From Streptomyces sp. NBC_00443 (GTDB taxonomy: Bacteria > Actinomycetota > Actinomycetes > Streptomycetales > Streptomycetaceae), in assembly GCF_036014175.1 (NCBI RefSeq), contig NZ_CP107917.1:9052001-9116000 (forward strand): a DNA stretch of 64,000 bases, written 5' to 3'. The notes beneath the pieces are model-generated. The model ran no database searches and was not told the origin of the DNA. It saw only the letters and a program-made list of their open reading frames with translations. How positions within the stretch are numbered: position 1 is the stretch's first letter; each line of letters starts with the position of its first letter. A program made the position numbers and the translations under genes. This document shows positions 1 to 8,717 of the stretch, piece by piece.

Positions 1-35
1 CCCGCGGCGGGCGCGCACGCCGGGAGCGCCCGTGA
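1..35 (+). CDS. C-terminal end of an upstream gene, possibly RsbS-like (partial)
   Basis: Only the last ten codons are in the window, ending in a TGA at 33-35 that overlaps the GTG start of the next gene in a GTGA arrangement. Such overlaps are usual between co-translated genes, so this is probably the preceding member of the stressosome-type operon. In known operons of this kind RsbS sits directly before RsbT. The identity is inferred from position only; the visible Arg/Gly-rich tail is not diagnostic. Confidence 0.4.
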   Translation, partial: RGGRARRERP

Positions 36-475
36 CCCACAGCACCGGCAGTGTCTCCGCCTGCCTGCCGATCCACTCGGACCTCGATCTGGTGCGGGTG
101 CGGCAGCATGTGCGGCAGATGACCGCCCAACTCGGGTTCGGCCTGGTCGAGCAGACCAAACTCGTCACGGCGGCCAGTGAGCTGGCGCGCAACGCCCTCG
201 TGCACGGCGGCGGGGGACAGATGGAGTGCGTGGAGGTGACCAACGGCGCGATACAGGGGCTACGCCTCGTCTTCAGCGACGAGGGCCCTGGCATCCCCGA
301 CCTGGACCAGGCCCTCAGCGACGGCTACACATCCGGTCAGGGGCTCGGGATGGGGCTGGGCGGATCCCGGCGCCTGGTCCACGAGTTCTCCATCGACAGC
401 AGCCGTGGCAGCGGCACCACCGTGACGGTGACGTCCTGGATCTCCGGGCCGCCCCGTCCGCGCGAGGCGCCCTGA
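32..475 (+). CDS. RsbT-like anti-sigma regulatory ATP-binding protein
   Basis: A 147-residue single-domain GHKL (HATPase_c) protein of the RsbT/RsbW type. The N box is seen as ELARNALVHGG near residues 50-60, the DEGPGI box near 81-86, and the glycine-rich lid GLGMGLGGSRR near 104-114. RsbT proteins are serine kinases that leave the stressosome and activate an RsbU-type PP2C phosphatase. Fit to that role is supported by the two phosphatase genes immediately downstream. The GTG start at 32 overlaps the stop of the previous gene, and the stop overlaps the ATG of the next gene (ATGA at 475), so the three are almost certainly co-translated. An RsbW-like anti-sigma factor is the alternative, but the operon context favours RsbT. 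Confidence 0.8.
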   Translation: MTHSTGSVSACLPIHSDLDLVRVRQHVRQMTAQLGFGLVEQTKLVTAASELARNALVHGGGGQMECVEVTNGAIQGLRLVFSDEGPGIPDLDQALSDGYTSGQGLGMGLGGSRRLVHEFSIDSSRGSGTTVTVTSWISGPPRPREAP

Positions 476-1547
476 TGCCGCGCGTCTGGGAGGTGCCGGT
501 GCACGACTCGACCCGCGTACGCGGTGCCCGGACGGCTGCCGGGGCCGCGGCCCGCCGTGCCGGGCTCGCCGAGGACCGGGTCGCCGCCGCGGAACTCGTG
601 GCCACCGAACTCGCCACCAACCTGCTGAAGCACGCCGATGGCGGGCAGATACTGCTCGATCTCGTGGGTCCGTCCGTTCCGGCCTACGGCGACGAGAGGA
701 TCTCCATGGTGCAGATCATGGCCGTCGACCACGGGCCGGGCATGCGCGACAGCGACGCGGCGTTGCGCGACGGCTACTCGACCGCCGCCTCCCTCGGTGC
801 CGGTCTCGGCACCTGCCGGCGCACGGCCGACGACTTCGGCCTGCACAGCACACCCGGCCGGGGAACGATCGTCATGGCCAGGATCGGTCCGCGCCCGAAC
901 CGGGACCCCGTCGGCCCGCACACCGGCATGCTCCCGGTGCGGGCCGGGGGAGTCAACATCCCCCTTGCCGCCGCGGAGTTCTCCGGCGACGCCTGGACAT
1001 GCGTCCGGACGTCGGACCACGTGACGCTGATGCTGGCCGACGGCCTCGGCCACGGCCCCCTGGCGGCGCGCGCCTCCTCCGCCGCGGTGGACGCGGTGCG
1101 AAGCGCGCCCCACCTGCCGCCGGCCGACCTGCTGCGGCGGCTGCACGGCGCCCTGCGCGACACCAGGGGCGCGGCCGCGGCCGTCGCCCAGCTCGACGTC
1201 ACCGCCGGACGGCTGTACTTCGCCGGGGTGGGCAACGTGGAGCCCGGCTGCGCCGTGGCGACAGCTGGCGCGGGCTGGTCTCGCGCCCCGGCATCGTCGG
1301 TGCCCACTTCCCCGTACACGTCCCCGCGCACCACGAGACCTGGACGGACGACTGCCTCCTGGTCCTGCACAGTGACGGCCTGCCGAGCCGCTGGAGCCCC
1401 GGTCCGGCCGTCCACGCCCGGATGTCCCTCGACCCCGCCGTGATCTCCGCGTCGATCGTGCGGGACGCCAGCAGCGCCGCCCGGCCGGTACGCGACGACA
1501 CCGCCGTCGTCGTGCTGAGCCCCTGCCCTCCGGACCGCTCGTCATGA
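475..1547 (+). pseudogene. Anti-sigma ATPase fused to RsbX/SpoIIE-type phosphatase, single-base frameshift
   Basis: About 357 codons if repaired. Residues 1-130 form a second GHKL ATPase domain (N box ELATNLLKHADGG, lid GAGLGTCRR). Residues 150-355 are a short PP2C/SpoIIE phosphatase domain (ADGLGHG, later LHSDGLPSRW and VRDDTAVVVL). The reading frame that ends in FAGVGNVE at about 1242 must move by one base to continue as ARLRRGDSW, consistent with one missing G or C at 1240-1245. Both halves are otherwise clean, so an assembly error is more likely than a true mutation. The ATG at 475 overlaps the RsbT stop and the TGA at 1545-1547 overlaps the next ATG. RsbX-type phosphatases reset the stressosome by dephosphorylating RsbS/RsbR; fusion to an ATPase domain is a common streptomycete form. 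Confidence 0.75.
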
Positions 1548-3285
1548 CCCGCACCTGGTACGTCCACAGCATCACCGACGCCGCGCAGGCCCGTATCGGC
1601 ACTGCGCGGCTGGCCGCCGCGTGCGCAGTGCCTCCCGTCGAGCGCACCCGCCTGATCACCGCGCTCACCGCACAGCTGAAGCAGTGCCTCACCAAGGGCG
1701 GCGACTGGCGGGTCGGCGTGGCAGCGACCCTGGCACCCGGCGGGGGCGAGTTCAGCGTCGAGGTGGCCCCGGCGAAGCGACGCCCCGAGGACCGGCAACT
1801 CCCGTGGCGCGCTTCCGTCCCCTGCGCCGAGGACGCGGACGTCTCCGGTGGCGAGCACGCGGCCGACGATCCGGCACTGCTGGCCGAGGCCCTGTTCGGC
1901 GCCGACGAGGACGCGGCCCTGCTGCTGGAGCGGCTCGACGAGCAGGAGGCGCTGGTCGCCGTCCACCGCGAGGAACTCCACCAGACCAACCAGGGCGTGC
2001 TGGCCCTGCACGCCGACCTGGACGCCGCCGGCCGGGCCCAGCGCGAGCTGTTCGACGCCGAACAGAAGGCCCGCAAGGAGGCGGAGAACGCCCGCGGCCG
2101 GCTGACCTTCCTGGCGGATGCCAGCGCCGCCCTGACGGCCTCCCTCAACCCCGAGGCCATCGTGCGGCTGCTGCCCGCCCTGCTGGTGCCGAGATACGCG
2201 CGCACCGTCGACGTCTGGCTGTTCGACGGAGTGGACGAGGCGCAGCGCAGCGGCCCCATCCGGCCGCCGCCGTCCTCGCCGCCCGCCGTGGGCGCCCGCA
2301 GTACGCCGCCGACCACCCCGGCGGCCTGCCCGGCGTCGACGACCAGCCGCCCTCGGCCCTCGACCCCGGCCGGCCCCTCCTGTGCATCCCTCTGCTCTCC
2401 CGCCGGACCTCGCAGGGCGTCCTCACCCTGTCGGCGCCCGACGAACGCTGGGACGCCGACGACGCCGTCATGCTCATCGAGCTGACCCGCCGGGCCAGCA
2501 TCGCCCTGGAGAACGCCAGACGCTTCGAGCACAACCGCGACATCGCCGAGACCCTGCAACGCGCCCTGCTCACCGACCTGCCCACCACGCAGGGCCTGAC
2601 CCTGGCCGCGCGCTACCTCCCGGCCACCCGGGGCCTCAACATCGGCGGTGACTGGTACGACGCCTTCCGTCAGCCCGACGGCAGCCTCATCACCGTCATC
2701 GGCGACGTCACCGGCCACGGGCTGCACGCCGCGGTGATGATGAGCCAGCTGCGCACCGCCCTGCGCGCCTACGCCGTCGACGGCAGCAGCCCCGGCGAAC
2801 TCCTCACGCGACTGCACCTGTTCCTGCACCGCCTGCGCCTCGACCTCTACGCCACCGCGGTCATCGCACGCTTCCACCCGGACGACCCCACACTCACCTG
2901 GGCCGCCGCCGGCCATCCGCCACCCGTGCTGCGCACCCCCGACGGTCAGGTGCACACGCTCGACGCCAAGCCCGGCGCGATGCTCGGCATCCCGCTGAAG
3001 CAGAAGATCCGCGACCACACCGTGCCACTCCCGCCCGGATCGACTCTGGCGCTCTACACCGACGGTCTCGTGGAACGCCGAGCTCAGGGGATCGACCCCG
3101 GCATCCAGCGACTCACCGAGGTACTGGGCGACTTCCGCCCGGCCGAACTCGAAGACGATCTGGATGCATCGGCCGACCGGCTCCTGCACCCGCTGCTGCA
3201 CGACTCCGAACACGACGACGACGTATGCCTGTTGCTGTGCCACGTGCACGGTGACGCCCGGCGGCAGCGGGCGGCGGAATCCTGA
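1544..3285 (+). pseudogene. RsbU-like GAF and SpoIIE (PP2C) phosphatase, single-base frameshift
   Basis: About 580 residues if repaired. A poorly conserved N-terminal region (1-100) is followed by a charged coiled coil (about 120-190, LLLERLDEQEALVAVHREEL onward), a GAF-like sensor (about 190-330) and a complete PP2C domain (about 345-565) with GGDWYDAF, IGDVTGHGLHAA and LYTDGLVE metal-binding motifs. One base appears to be missing around 2262, where the frame giving GPIRPPP has to shift to give AAAVLAARRGR. The start ATG overlaps the preceding stop. It is the last gene of the operon and probably the output phosphatase that acts on an anti-anti-sigma factor. The frameshift is probably a sequencing artefact. 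Confidence 0.75.
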
Positions 3286-3294
3286 GCGGCGCGC

Positions 3295-3828
3295 TCAGCG
3301 TTCGGGCTCCGCCTCCGCACCGTGTCCCGGTTCCGGGTCGCCGGGGAGACCGCCCTCGTGGAAGGCGCGCAGGGCCTGTTCGAGCCGCGCGCGCTGCGCG
3401 CCGGGAACGCCGTCGAAGGCGGTGGCCAGCCGCAGCGAAAGCCGCTCCGTGACGTCCCCCAGGAACGTCCGCCCCTGAGCCGTCACCTCCAGGTGCACCT
3501 CACGCCGGTCGCCGGGCTCCACACATCGTCGGAGCAGCCCGGCCTTCTCGAGCCGGTCGCAGAGCCGGCTGGCGGTGGGAAGCCCGACCCGCAGATGCTC
3601 GGCCAGGCCGGTGACATTGAGCGCCGGCCGACGGCGTACGGCCCTCAAGGCGCGTATGTGGCGCGGCGGCAGCCGCGGACTGACCTCCTCAACGGCCGAG
3701 AACCAGAGCGACACCAGGTTCTCCACGGCGTCGACGAGCTGCCGTCCGACGAGGTCGGGGGCGCTCTCGGGATCCGGTTCGCGGCCCACGAAGACTTCTC
3801 TCTCGGTCGACTCAGGCCTGGACTCCAT
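3295..3828 (-). CDS. MarR-family transcriptional regulator
   Basis: A 177-residue winged-helix protein. The recognition region LNVTGLAEHLRVGLPTASRLCDRLEKAGLLRR (about residues 70-101) followed by the wing DRREVHLEVTAQG is typical of MarR. The protein is flanked by low-complexity acidic ends. It converges on the phosphatase operon with a 9-base gap and is transcribed in the same direction as the GYD-domain gene upstream. Its target is not apparent from the sequence. Confidence 0.85.
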   Translation of the reverse strand: MESRPESTEREVFVGREPDPESAPDLVGRQLVDAVENLVSLWFSAVEEVSPRLPPRHIRALRAVRRRPALNVTGLAEHLRVGLPTASRLCDRLEKAGLLRRCVEPGDRREVHLEVTAQGRTFLGDVTERLSLRLATAFDGVPGAQRARLEQALRAFHEGGLPGDPEPGHGAEAEPER

Positions 3829-3891
3829 CAGTGTTGGGGCCTACCCGAAGCGCGGGAGAGTACACAGGCGAGCTTTCACCCGCTCCGCGGC

Positions 3892-4212
3892 CTACTTGCC
3901 GGGGGCCCGGAAGGTGACCTCCCGCCGCGCCGCCTCGTCGATCTCGTCGAGGGTCAGCAGGGGGGTGGCCTGGGTCCGGAGGGCGCCACTGGCCTTGACG
4001 GCGAGGCTGACAGCGGCCATGGAGACGGGATCGGGGAAGTCGATGATGCACACGAAGTCGTGCTCACCGAAGGCGAAGTACATGGCTTCAACCGTGCCGC
4101 CGAGTCCGGTGACCACCTGTTCGACAGCGGCGCGTCGGCCGCTCGCGCCCTCCTTGAGCAGCCCCCTGGTGCCCTCGGGCGTGTAGGTCGCCTGGATGAG
4201 GTACTTCGGCAT
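3892..4212 (-). CDS. GYD-domain protein
   Basis: A 106-residue small alpha/beta protein starting MPKYLIQATYTPEG, with the FGEHDFVCIIDFPD core of the GYD family, a ferredoxin-like dimeric barrel of unknown biochemical role. The ATG at 4212 is preferred over the longer reading because it has a GGGAG ribosome binding site eight bases upstream and matches the usual family length. No partner can be inferred from the neighbours. Confidence 0.8.
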   Translation of the reverse strand: MPKYLIQATYTPEGTRGLLKEGASGRRAAVEQVVTGLGGTVEAMYFAFGEHDFVCIIDFPDPVSMAAVSLAVKASGALRTQATPLLTLDEIDEAARREVTFRAPGK

Positions 4213-4318
4213 CGGGACGCTCCCTGACCATCGCTTGTCGGTTACAAGGACGGCCTTCCCGCCGGCAGGGCGGCTGCCGCTCACCGCACGGGTGGATTCA
4301 CTCGTTGGCAGCCGGACT

Positions 4319-4881
4319 TCACGCCCCCGCACCGTCGGAACCTGTCACCAGGTGACGGGCGTAAGCGGCGTCCAGTCCGTCCGGGCGGAAGAGGATGCGG
4401 TACATCAGGGGCGCGACGACGCGGTCGATGACCGTCTCGACGTCGGGAGCAGCTTCCCCGCGCTCGACCGCGCGGCCGAGGATGACGGAGATCTGCTCGG
4501 CCGCGTAGTCCGAGCACTGACCTGCGTTGCTGCCGTCCGGGTCGCCGAGCAGGGCGTCGCGGATGTAGGCGCGGCCCGCGGGGAGGCCATCTCGTCCAGG
4601 AACTGCTCGGCCCAGGCGGTCAGGTCGGAGAGCAGGTCACCGTGTTCCTCCGGCGCCGTCTCCGGGCGCAGACGCTCGACGGCGACGTCCGACAGGAGTT
4701 CCTGCAGGTCGCCCCAGCGGCGGTAGATCGTCGACGGCGTCACGCCCGCGCGCTGGGCGACGAGCGGCACGGTCAGGGCGTCCCGCCCCATCTCCGAGGC
4801 GAGTTCGCGTACCGCGGTGTGGACCGACGCCTGAACCCGGGCGCTGCGCCCGCCCGGGCGCACCATCTGTCTGCGAGCCAT
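4319..4881 (-). pseudogene. TetR-family regulator, single-base frameshift
   Basis: About 187 residues if repaired. The N-terminal helix-turn-helix (residues 15-60) reads LTVPLVAQRAGVTPSTIYRRWG, characteristic of TetR. After LDEMASP the frame must shift by one base near 4580 (a run of four G on the + strand) to continue as AGRAYIRDALLGDPDG to the TGA at 4319-4321. The C-terminal part resembles the TetR_C ligand domain. The inverted repeat at 4898-4920 lies just upstream of the start, and related repeats lie between the divergent genes at 6541 and 6639, so autoregulation and control of the neighbouring amidase/hydrolase genes are likely. Loss of a base in a homopolymer suggests an assembly error. 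Confidence 0.75.
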
Positions 4882-4897
4882 GCGGGGATTGTATCCG

Positions 4898-4920
4898 CTA
4901 AAGCGAATCCTTGGCTTTAG
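4898..4920. promoter_or_regulatory. Inverted repeat upstream of tetR, probable operator
   Basis: CTAAAGC and GCTTTAG form 7-bp arms around a 9-bp spacer, ending 17 bases upstream of the TetR start at 4881. The half-site resembles the GCTTTAAGC and GCTTAAAGC elements at 6572-6608. It overlaps the probable 3' end of the amidase gene. Confidence 0.6.
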
Positions 4921-6333
4921 TGTCCCCCCGGTGGCCTGGAGCTCGCGGGCGGGCAGGCTCAGCTCGTACGCGTGACCGACCCGCAGGAGCATGGCTTCCC
5001 CGAGAGCGCGGCCGAGGAGCTGCATGCCGATCGGCATCCCGGCGCCGTCGTGGCCGACGGGCACGGAGAGTGAGGGTACGCCGGTGATGTTGGCGGGTGC
5101 TGAGAGGCGTACATATGCGTCCGAGACGCTTTCGACCGTGCCGTCGGACCAGGTGACCGTTTCCTGGTCGGCCGGTACCGCGGTCGTAGGGACCGTCGGG
5201 GCGGCGACCACGTCGACCTCCTCCAGCAGCCGTGCCCACTCCTGCCGCATCAGGGTCCGGGCCCGCTGGGCGCGCAGATAGTCCCCGGCGGGCATCAGCT
5301 CGCCGGCTTCGAGGAGGATGCGTACGTCGGCCCCGTACAGGTCGGGCATCGCCCGCAGCGTCCGCTCGTGGTAGGCGGTGGCCTCGGGAACCATCAGGCC
5401 CCACTGCGTCGCCTGGATGTAGCGCGTCATCGGGATCTCGACCTCGACGAGCCGTGCGCCGAGCTCCTTCAGCCGGTCGATGGCCCGCCGGACCGCGGTC
5501 TCGACCTGTGGGTCGACACGGTCGAAGTAGTAGTTGCGGGGTACTCCGACGCGCACCCCGGTCAGGTCCGCGCTCGTCGATCCCGGTTGCTCGGCCCCCG
5601 TCCCGTGGTCCCGGGCCGGGATGGGCAGTGAGGCCGGGTCGCGGGGGTCCTGTCCGGCCAGAACGGACAGGACCACGGCCGCGTCCGCCACTGTGCGTGT
5701 GAGAGGGCCGACGTGGTCCAGCGACCAGGACAGCGACGTCACCCCGTGCCGGGGGACCAGGCCGTACGTCGGCTTCAGGCCGACGACCCCGTTCAGTGCG
5801 GCGGGCACCCGGATCGACCCGCCGGTGTCGGTGCCCAGGGCGAAGGTCGCGGTCCCGGCCGACACGGCGACGGCCGACCCGCCGCTGGAGCCGCCGGCGA
5901 CCCGGCCCCCGTCCCGGGCGTTGCGTGTCTGCGGCGTGGTCAGTCCGTAGGCGAACTCGTGCGTATGGGTCTTGCCGACCAGGACCGCGCCCGCCGCTGC
6001 CAGGCGGGCGGCCACCGTGCTGTCGGAGTCGGCGCGGTGGCCGTCCCGGACCCGGGAGCTGGCCGTCGTCGGCAGGCCCGCGACATCGATCAGGTCCTTC
6101 AGGCCCATGGGGATCCCGTGCAGCGCGCCCCGGAAACGGCCGGCCGCCGCGTCACGCTCGGCCGCGAGCGCCGACCGGCGAGCCTGTTCGGCCGCCACCG
6201 TGACGTAGGCGCCCAGTCGCGGTTCGACCTGCTCGACGCGATCGAGGACGGAGTCGACCAGCTCGACGGGCGACAGCCGCCGCTGCCGTATCGCGTCGGA
6301 CGCGGCGGTGAGAGACAGCTCAGACGGCTGCAT
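4898..6333 (-). CDS. Amidase signature family hydrolase, AtzE-like
   Basis: About 478 residues. It carries the amidase signature Ser-cis-Ser-Lys system: KDLIDVAGLPTTASS with the catalytic Lys, and GGSSGGSAVAVSAG with the serines, followed by GTDTGGSIRVPAALNGVVGLKPTYG. The ATG at 6333 has a GAGGGG ribosome binding site and overlaps the stop of the small upstream gene by 14 bases. That pairing is the arrangement of AtzE (1-carboxybiuret hydrolase) with AtzG, so a heteromeric amidase is likely; the true substrate is unknown. As read, the frame has no stop and runs into the tetR gene. One extra G in the run of six at 4923-4928 would end it at the TAG 4898-4900 with tail GGDTKAKDSL, which is the end given here. 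Confidence 0.8.
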
Positions 6334-6541
6334 CGTGCCCCTCCTCTCCGGCTCGGTGGCCCGCATCGAAGGCGGACGCGGGCGGGGTGTCACCGAAGTC
6401 CAGTTCCCGCAGGACCGAGACGACGGAGTGGATGTGCTGGGCGGTGGCGGCCACTCCGGCGTGGCGGGCCTCGTCCAGGGACAGGCCGGCACGTGCGGCC
6501 CAGCGGGCTGCCTCCGGCGGCGTGAGTTCATCGGCGGACAT
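6320..6541 (-). CDS. AtzG-like small amidase partner (DUF4089-type)
   Basis: A 73-residue helical protein. The segment HIHSVVSVLRELDFGDTPPASAFDA matches the C-terminal pattern of AtzG/DUF4089 proteins, which bind and stabilise AtzE-type amidases. The ATG at 6541 has a GGGGAG site, and its 3' end overlaps the amidase start, so the two are translationally coupled. It is the first gene of the unit and sits directly at the probable TetR operator. Confidence 0.65.
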   Translation of the reverse strand: MSADELTPPEAARWAARAGLSLDEARHAGVAATAQHIHSVVSVLRELDFGDTPPASAFDAGHRAGEEGHDAAV

Positions 6542-6567
6542 GAAGCTGCTCCCCGTAAAAGCTAACA

Positions 6568-6612
6568 GTTTGCTTTAAGCGACCGTAGGGCCTAGCGTTG
6601 CTTAAAGCAAAC
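6568..6612. promoter_or_regulatory. Large inverted repeat between divergent genes, probable TetR operator
   Basis: GTTTGCTTTAAGC (6568-6580) and GCTTAAAGCAAAC (6600-6612) are perfect 13-bp inverted repeats separated by 19 bp. Each contains its own 9-bp palindrome (GCTT-T-AAGC, GCTT-A-AAGC). The element fills the space between the amidase unit (leftward) and the MBL hydrolase (rightward). The half-sites match those upstream of the tetR gene. Confidence 0.7.
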
Positions 6613-6638
6613 CTGTTGCGTTTAGAAGGAGGGACCTG

Positions 6639-7568
6639 ATGCGCGGGCCCACCCACACCCCCTCGGCAGACGAATCCGCCGCCCCGGGCTCCATCCCTTC
6701 CTGGGCCGTGGGCGACCTCACCGTCCACCGCATCGACGAGGTTCCCCTGCCACCGGCGACCGGGCCCTGGCTGCTCCCCGACGCGACCGCTGACGTGGTC
6801 TCACGGCACGACTGGCTGCGCCCGGACTTCGCCGACCAGCAAGGCACCCTGCACCTCGACAGCCACAGCTTCGCCTTCGAAGCGGGCGGTCTGCGCGTGC
6901 TCGTCGACACCGGCATCGGCAACGGCAAGACGCGAGCGAACCCGGCCTGGCACGACCTGCGGACCGGCTACCTCGAGCACCTCACGGCCGCCGGATTCCC
7001 CCCGGACTCCGTCGACCTGGTCCTCCTCACCCACCTGCACACCGACCACGTCGGCTGGAACACCCACGAGGTCAACGGCGAGTGGGCGCCCACCTTCCCC
7101 AACGCCCGCTATGTCACCTCCCGTACCGAGCGGGAGTTCTGGGCCGGGTACGACATGGACGAGCCGCGCCGGCTCATGTTCGACGACTCCGTGATCCCGG
7201 TCGAGGAGGCAGGGCTGCTCGACCTCGTCGACGTCCAGCCCGAGGGCACCGACATCGCTCCGGGCCTACGCTTGCTCCCCACCCCGGGACATACCCCCGG
7301 CCATATCGCCGTGCAGTTGACCGACGGCGGGAAATCGGCCCTGATCACGGGAGATGCCGTTCATCACCCCGTCCAGTTCGCCCATCCCGCCATCGGTTCC
7401 TGCGTCGACATCGACCCTCGGCGGTCCGAGGAATCACGCCGCAAGCTGCTCGCCTCCCTCGCCGACACGGACACCCTCGTGCTGGGCACGCACTTCCCGC
7501 CGCCCACCGTCGGCCACGTGATCACACAGGGGGACGCCTATCGGCTACGGCCGGTCCGCGCTGCCTGA
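6639..7568 (+). CDS. MBL-fold metallo-hydrolase
   Basis: A 309-residue cytoplasmic metallo-beta-lactamase-fold enzyme. Zinc ligands are in THLHTDHVGW (about residues 130-139), in the TPGHTPGH motif and in the ITGDAVHH motif, as in quorum-quenching lactonases and methyl-parathion-hydrolase-like proteins. The ATG at 6639 has a strong AAGGAGG site. It is divergent from the amidase pair across a shared operator and so probably belongs to the same TetR regulon. The last 24 bases overlap the 3' end of the convergent alcohol dehydrogenase gene. The substrate is unknown. Confidence 0.85.
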   Translation: MRGPTHTPSADESAAPGSIPSWAVGDLTVHRIDEVPLPPATGPWLLPDATADVVSRHDWLRPDFADQQGTLHLDSHSFAFEAGGLRVLVDTGIGNGKTRANPAWHDLRTGYLEHLTAAGFPPDSVDLVLLTHLHTDHVGWNTHEVNGEWAPTFPNARYVTSRTEREFWAGYDMDEPRRLMFDDSVIPVEEAGLLDLVDVQPEGTDIAPGLRLLPTPGHTPGHIAVQLTDGGKSALITGDAVHHPVQFAHPAIGSCVDIDPRRSEESRRKLLASLADTDTLVLGTHFPPPTVGHVITQGDAYRLRPVRAA

Positions 7569-8600
7569 CGCGATCGCGGTGACACCGTTCAGGCCCGGAT
7601 CCACATGGATCTTGGGGCCGGGCCCGGCACCGTCCGGCCGCCCACCCGCGAGAACCGGGCCGACCTCGTCGAGACCCACGGTCGCGGCGACGAGGGGCCT
7701 GGGGTCGACCGCTCCGGACGCGTAGGCACGGATGGTGGCGTCCAGGCCGGGCGAGGCCGACAGGATGCCCACCGCCGTCACGTCCTTCAGCACGAGCGCG
7801 CGAGTGTCGATCCTGCTCGGCTCACCGGCCAGCCCGATGTACACGACCCGGCCGCCCGGTTCGACCAACTCCAGTGCTCTCTGCGGCAGATGGGCCGCGT
7901 TCGTGGCGTCGACGACCGCGTCGAAGGGAAGGTCCGGCAGGGACCGCTCGTCCCATACGTGCTCGAAGCCCAAGGCATGCGCGAACGCGGGGGAGTGGCC
8001 GGGGCGGTCCAGGAGGTGGACCTCCGCGCCAGCCGCCCGAAGGAACCACGCGACCAGGAGGCCGATGGTCCCGGGCCCCAGGACGAGAGCACGGTCGCCG
8101 GCGCGGGGCGCTGCGCCCTGTGCCGCGCGCAGGGCATTGCCGCCCGGCTCGACGAGCGCGCCGAGTACCGCGTCGACCGAGTCGGGCAGGGCGTGCAACG
8201 AGGACGCCGGTACGGCGAGTTGCTCGGCCAGCGCCCCGGCCCGCGCGCCCCGGATGCCGACCTCCTGGCGCTTCTCGCACACGTGCTGAAGCCCCCGAAG
8301 ACAGCGGCGGCAACTGCCGCAGCCCAGCATCGTGTCGCCCATGACACGCCGGCCGATCCACGCCCGGTCGACGCCCTCGCCGACCGTCGCGACCCGCCCG
8401 GCCCACTCGTGGCCCGGCTGCAGGGGGTAGGAGGAGTGCCCTTGGTGGAGGTACGCCATGGCGCCGGTGAAGAACTCCATGTCGGTGCCGCACACGCCGA
8501 CCCGCTCGACATCGACGACGACTTCACCGGGCGCGGCCACCGGCGCCGGGAGGTCCTGGACCTCGTACGCGCCCGGCGCCGTCAGGACGAACGCGCGCAT
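7545..8600 (-). CDS. Zinc-dependent alcohol dehydrogenase (MDR family)
   Basis: A 351-residue medium-chain dehydrogenase. Catalytic zinc residues are visible in GVCGTDMEF and in GHEWAGRV; the structural zinc cluster is CGSCRRCLRGLQHVC (about residues 94-108). The cofactor site LGPGTIGLLVAWFLRAAGA near residue 175 followed by an Asp suggests NAD. Similar proteins act on polyols or sugar alcohols (threonine/sorbitol dehydrogenase type). The gene is head to head with the sugar-acid dehydratase at 8718, which fits a joint role in sugar or polyol breakdown. Confidence 0.85.
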   Translation of the reverse strand: MRAFVLTAPGAYEVQDLPAPVAAPGEVVVDVERVGVCGTDMEFFTGAMAYLHQGHSSYPLQPGHEWAGRVATVGEGVDRAWIGRRVMGDTMLGCGSCRRCLRGLQHVCEKRQEVGIRGARAGALAEQLAVPASSLHALPDSVDAVLGALVEPGGNALRAAQGAAPRAGDRALVLGPGTIGLLVAWFLRAAGAEVHLLDRPGHSPAFAHALGFEHVWDERSLPDLPFDAVVDATNAAHLPQRALELVEPGGRVVYIGLAGEPSRIDTRALVLKDVTAVGILSASPGLDATIRAYASGAVDPRPLVAATVGLDEVGPVLAGGRPDGAGPGPKIHVDPGLNGVTAIASGSADRP

Positions 8601-8717
8601 GAGCCGACGGCAGTCGCGCCGTCCTCACCGGGGGCTGTCAAGCCGTCGTACCTCTGCGTATGCTCCATGGCGTTCCAGACTGTAGACCTCCGTACCGACT
8701 GCCGGAAGAGGTCCCAT

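Noticed and set aside
337..3249. A 970-codon open frame antisense to the stressosome operon
   Set aside because: It mirrors two genes with clear ATPase and PP2C motifs, has no recognisable domain, and is the usual artefact of GC-rich third positions.
7605..8717. N-terminal extension of the dehydratase frame across the alcohol dehydrogenase
   Set aside because: The extension is the antisense of a well-supported gene; GTG 8718 with a ribosome site gives the family N-terminus.
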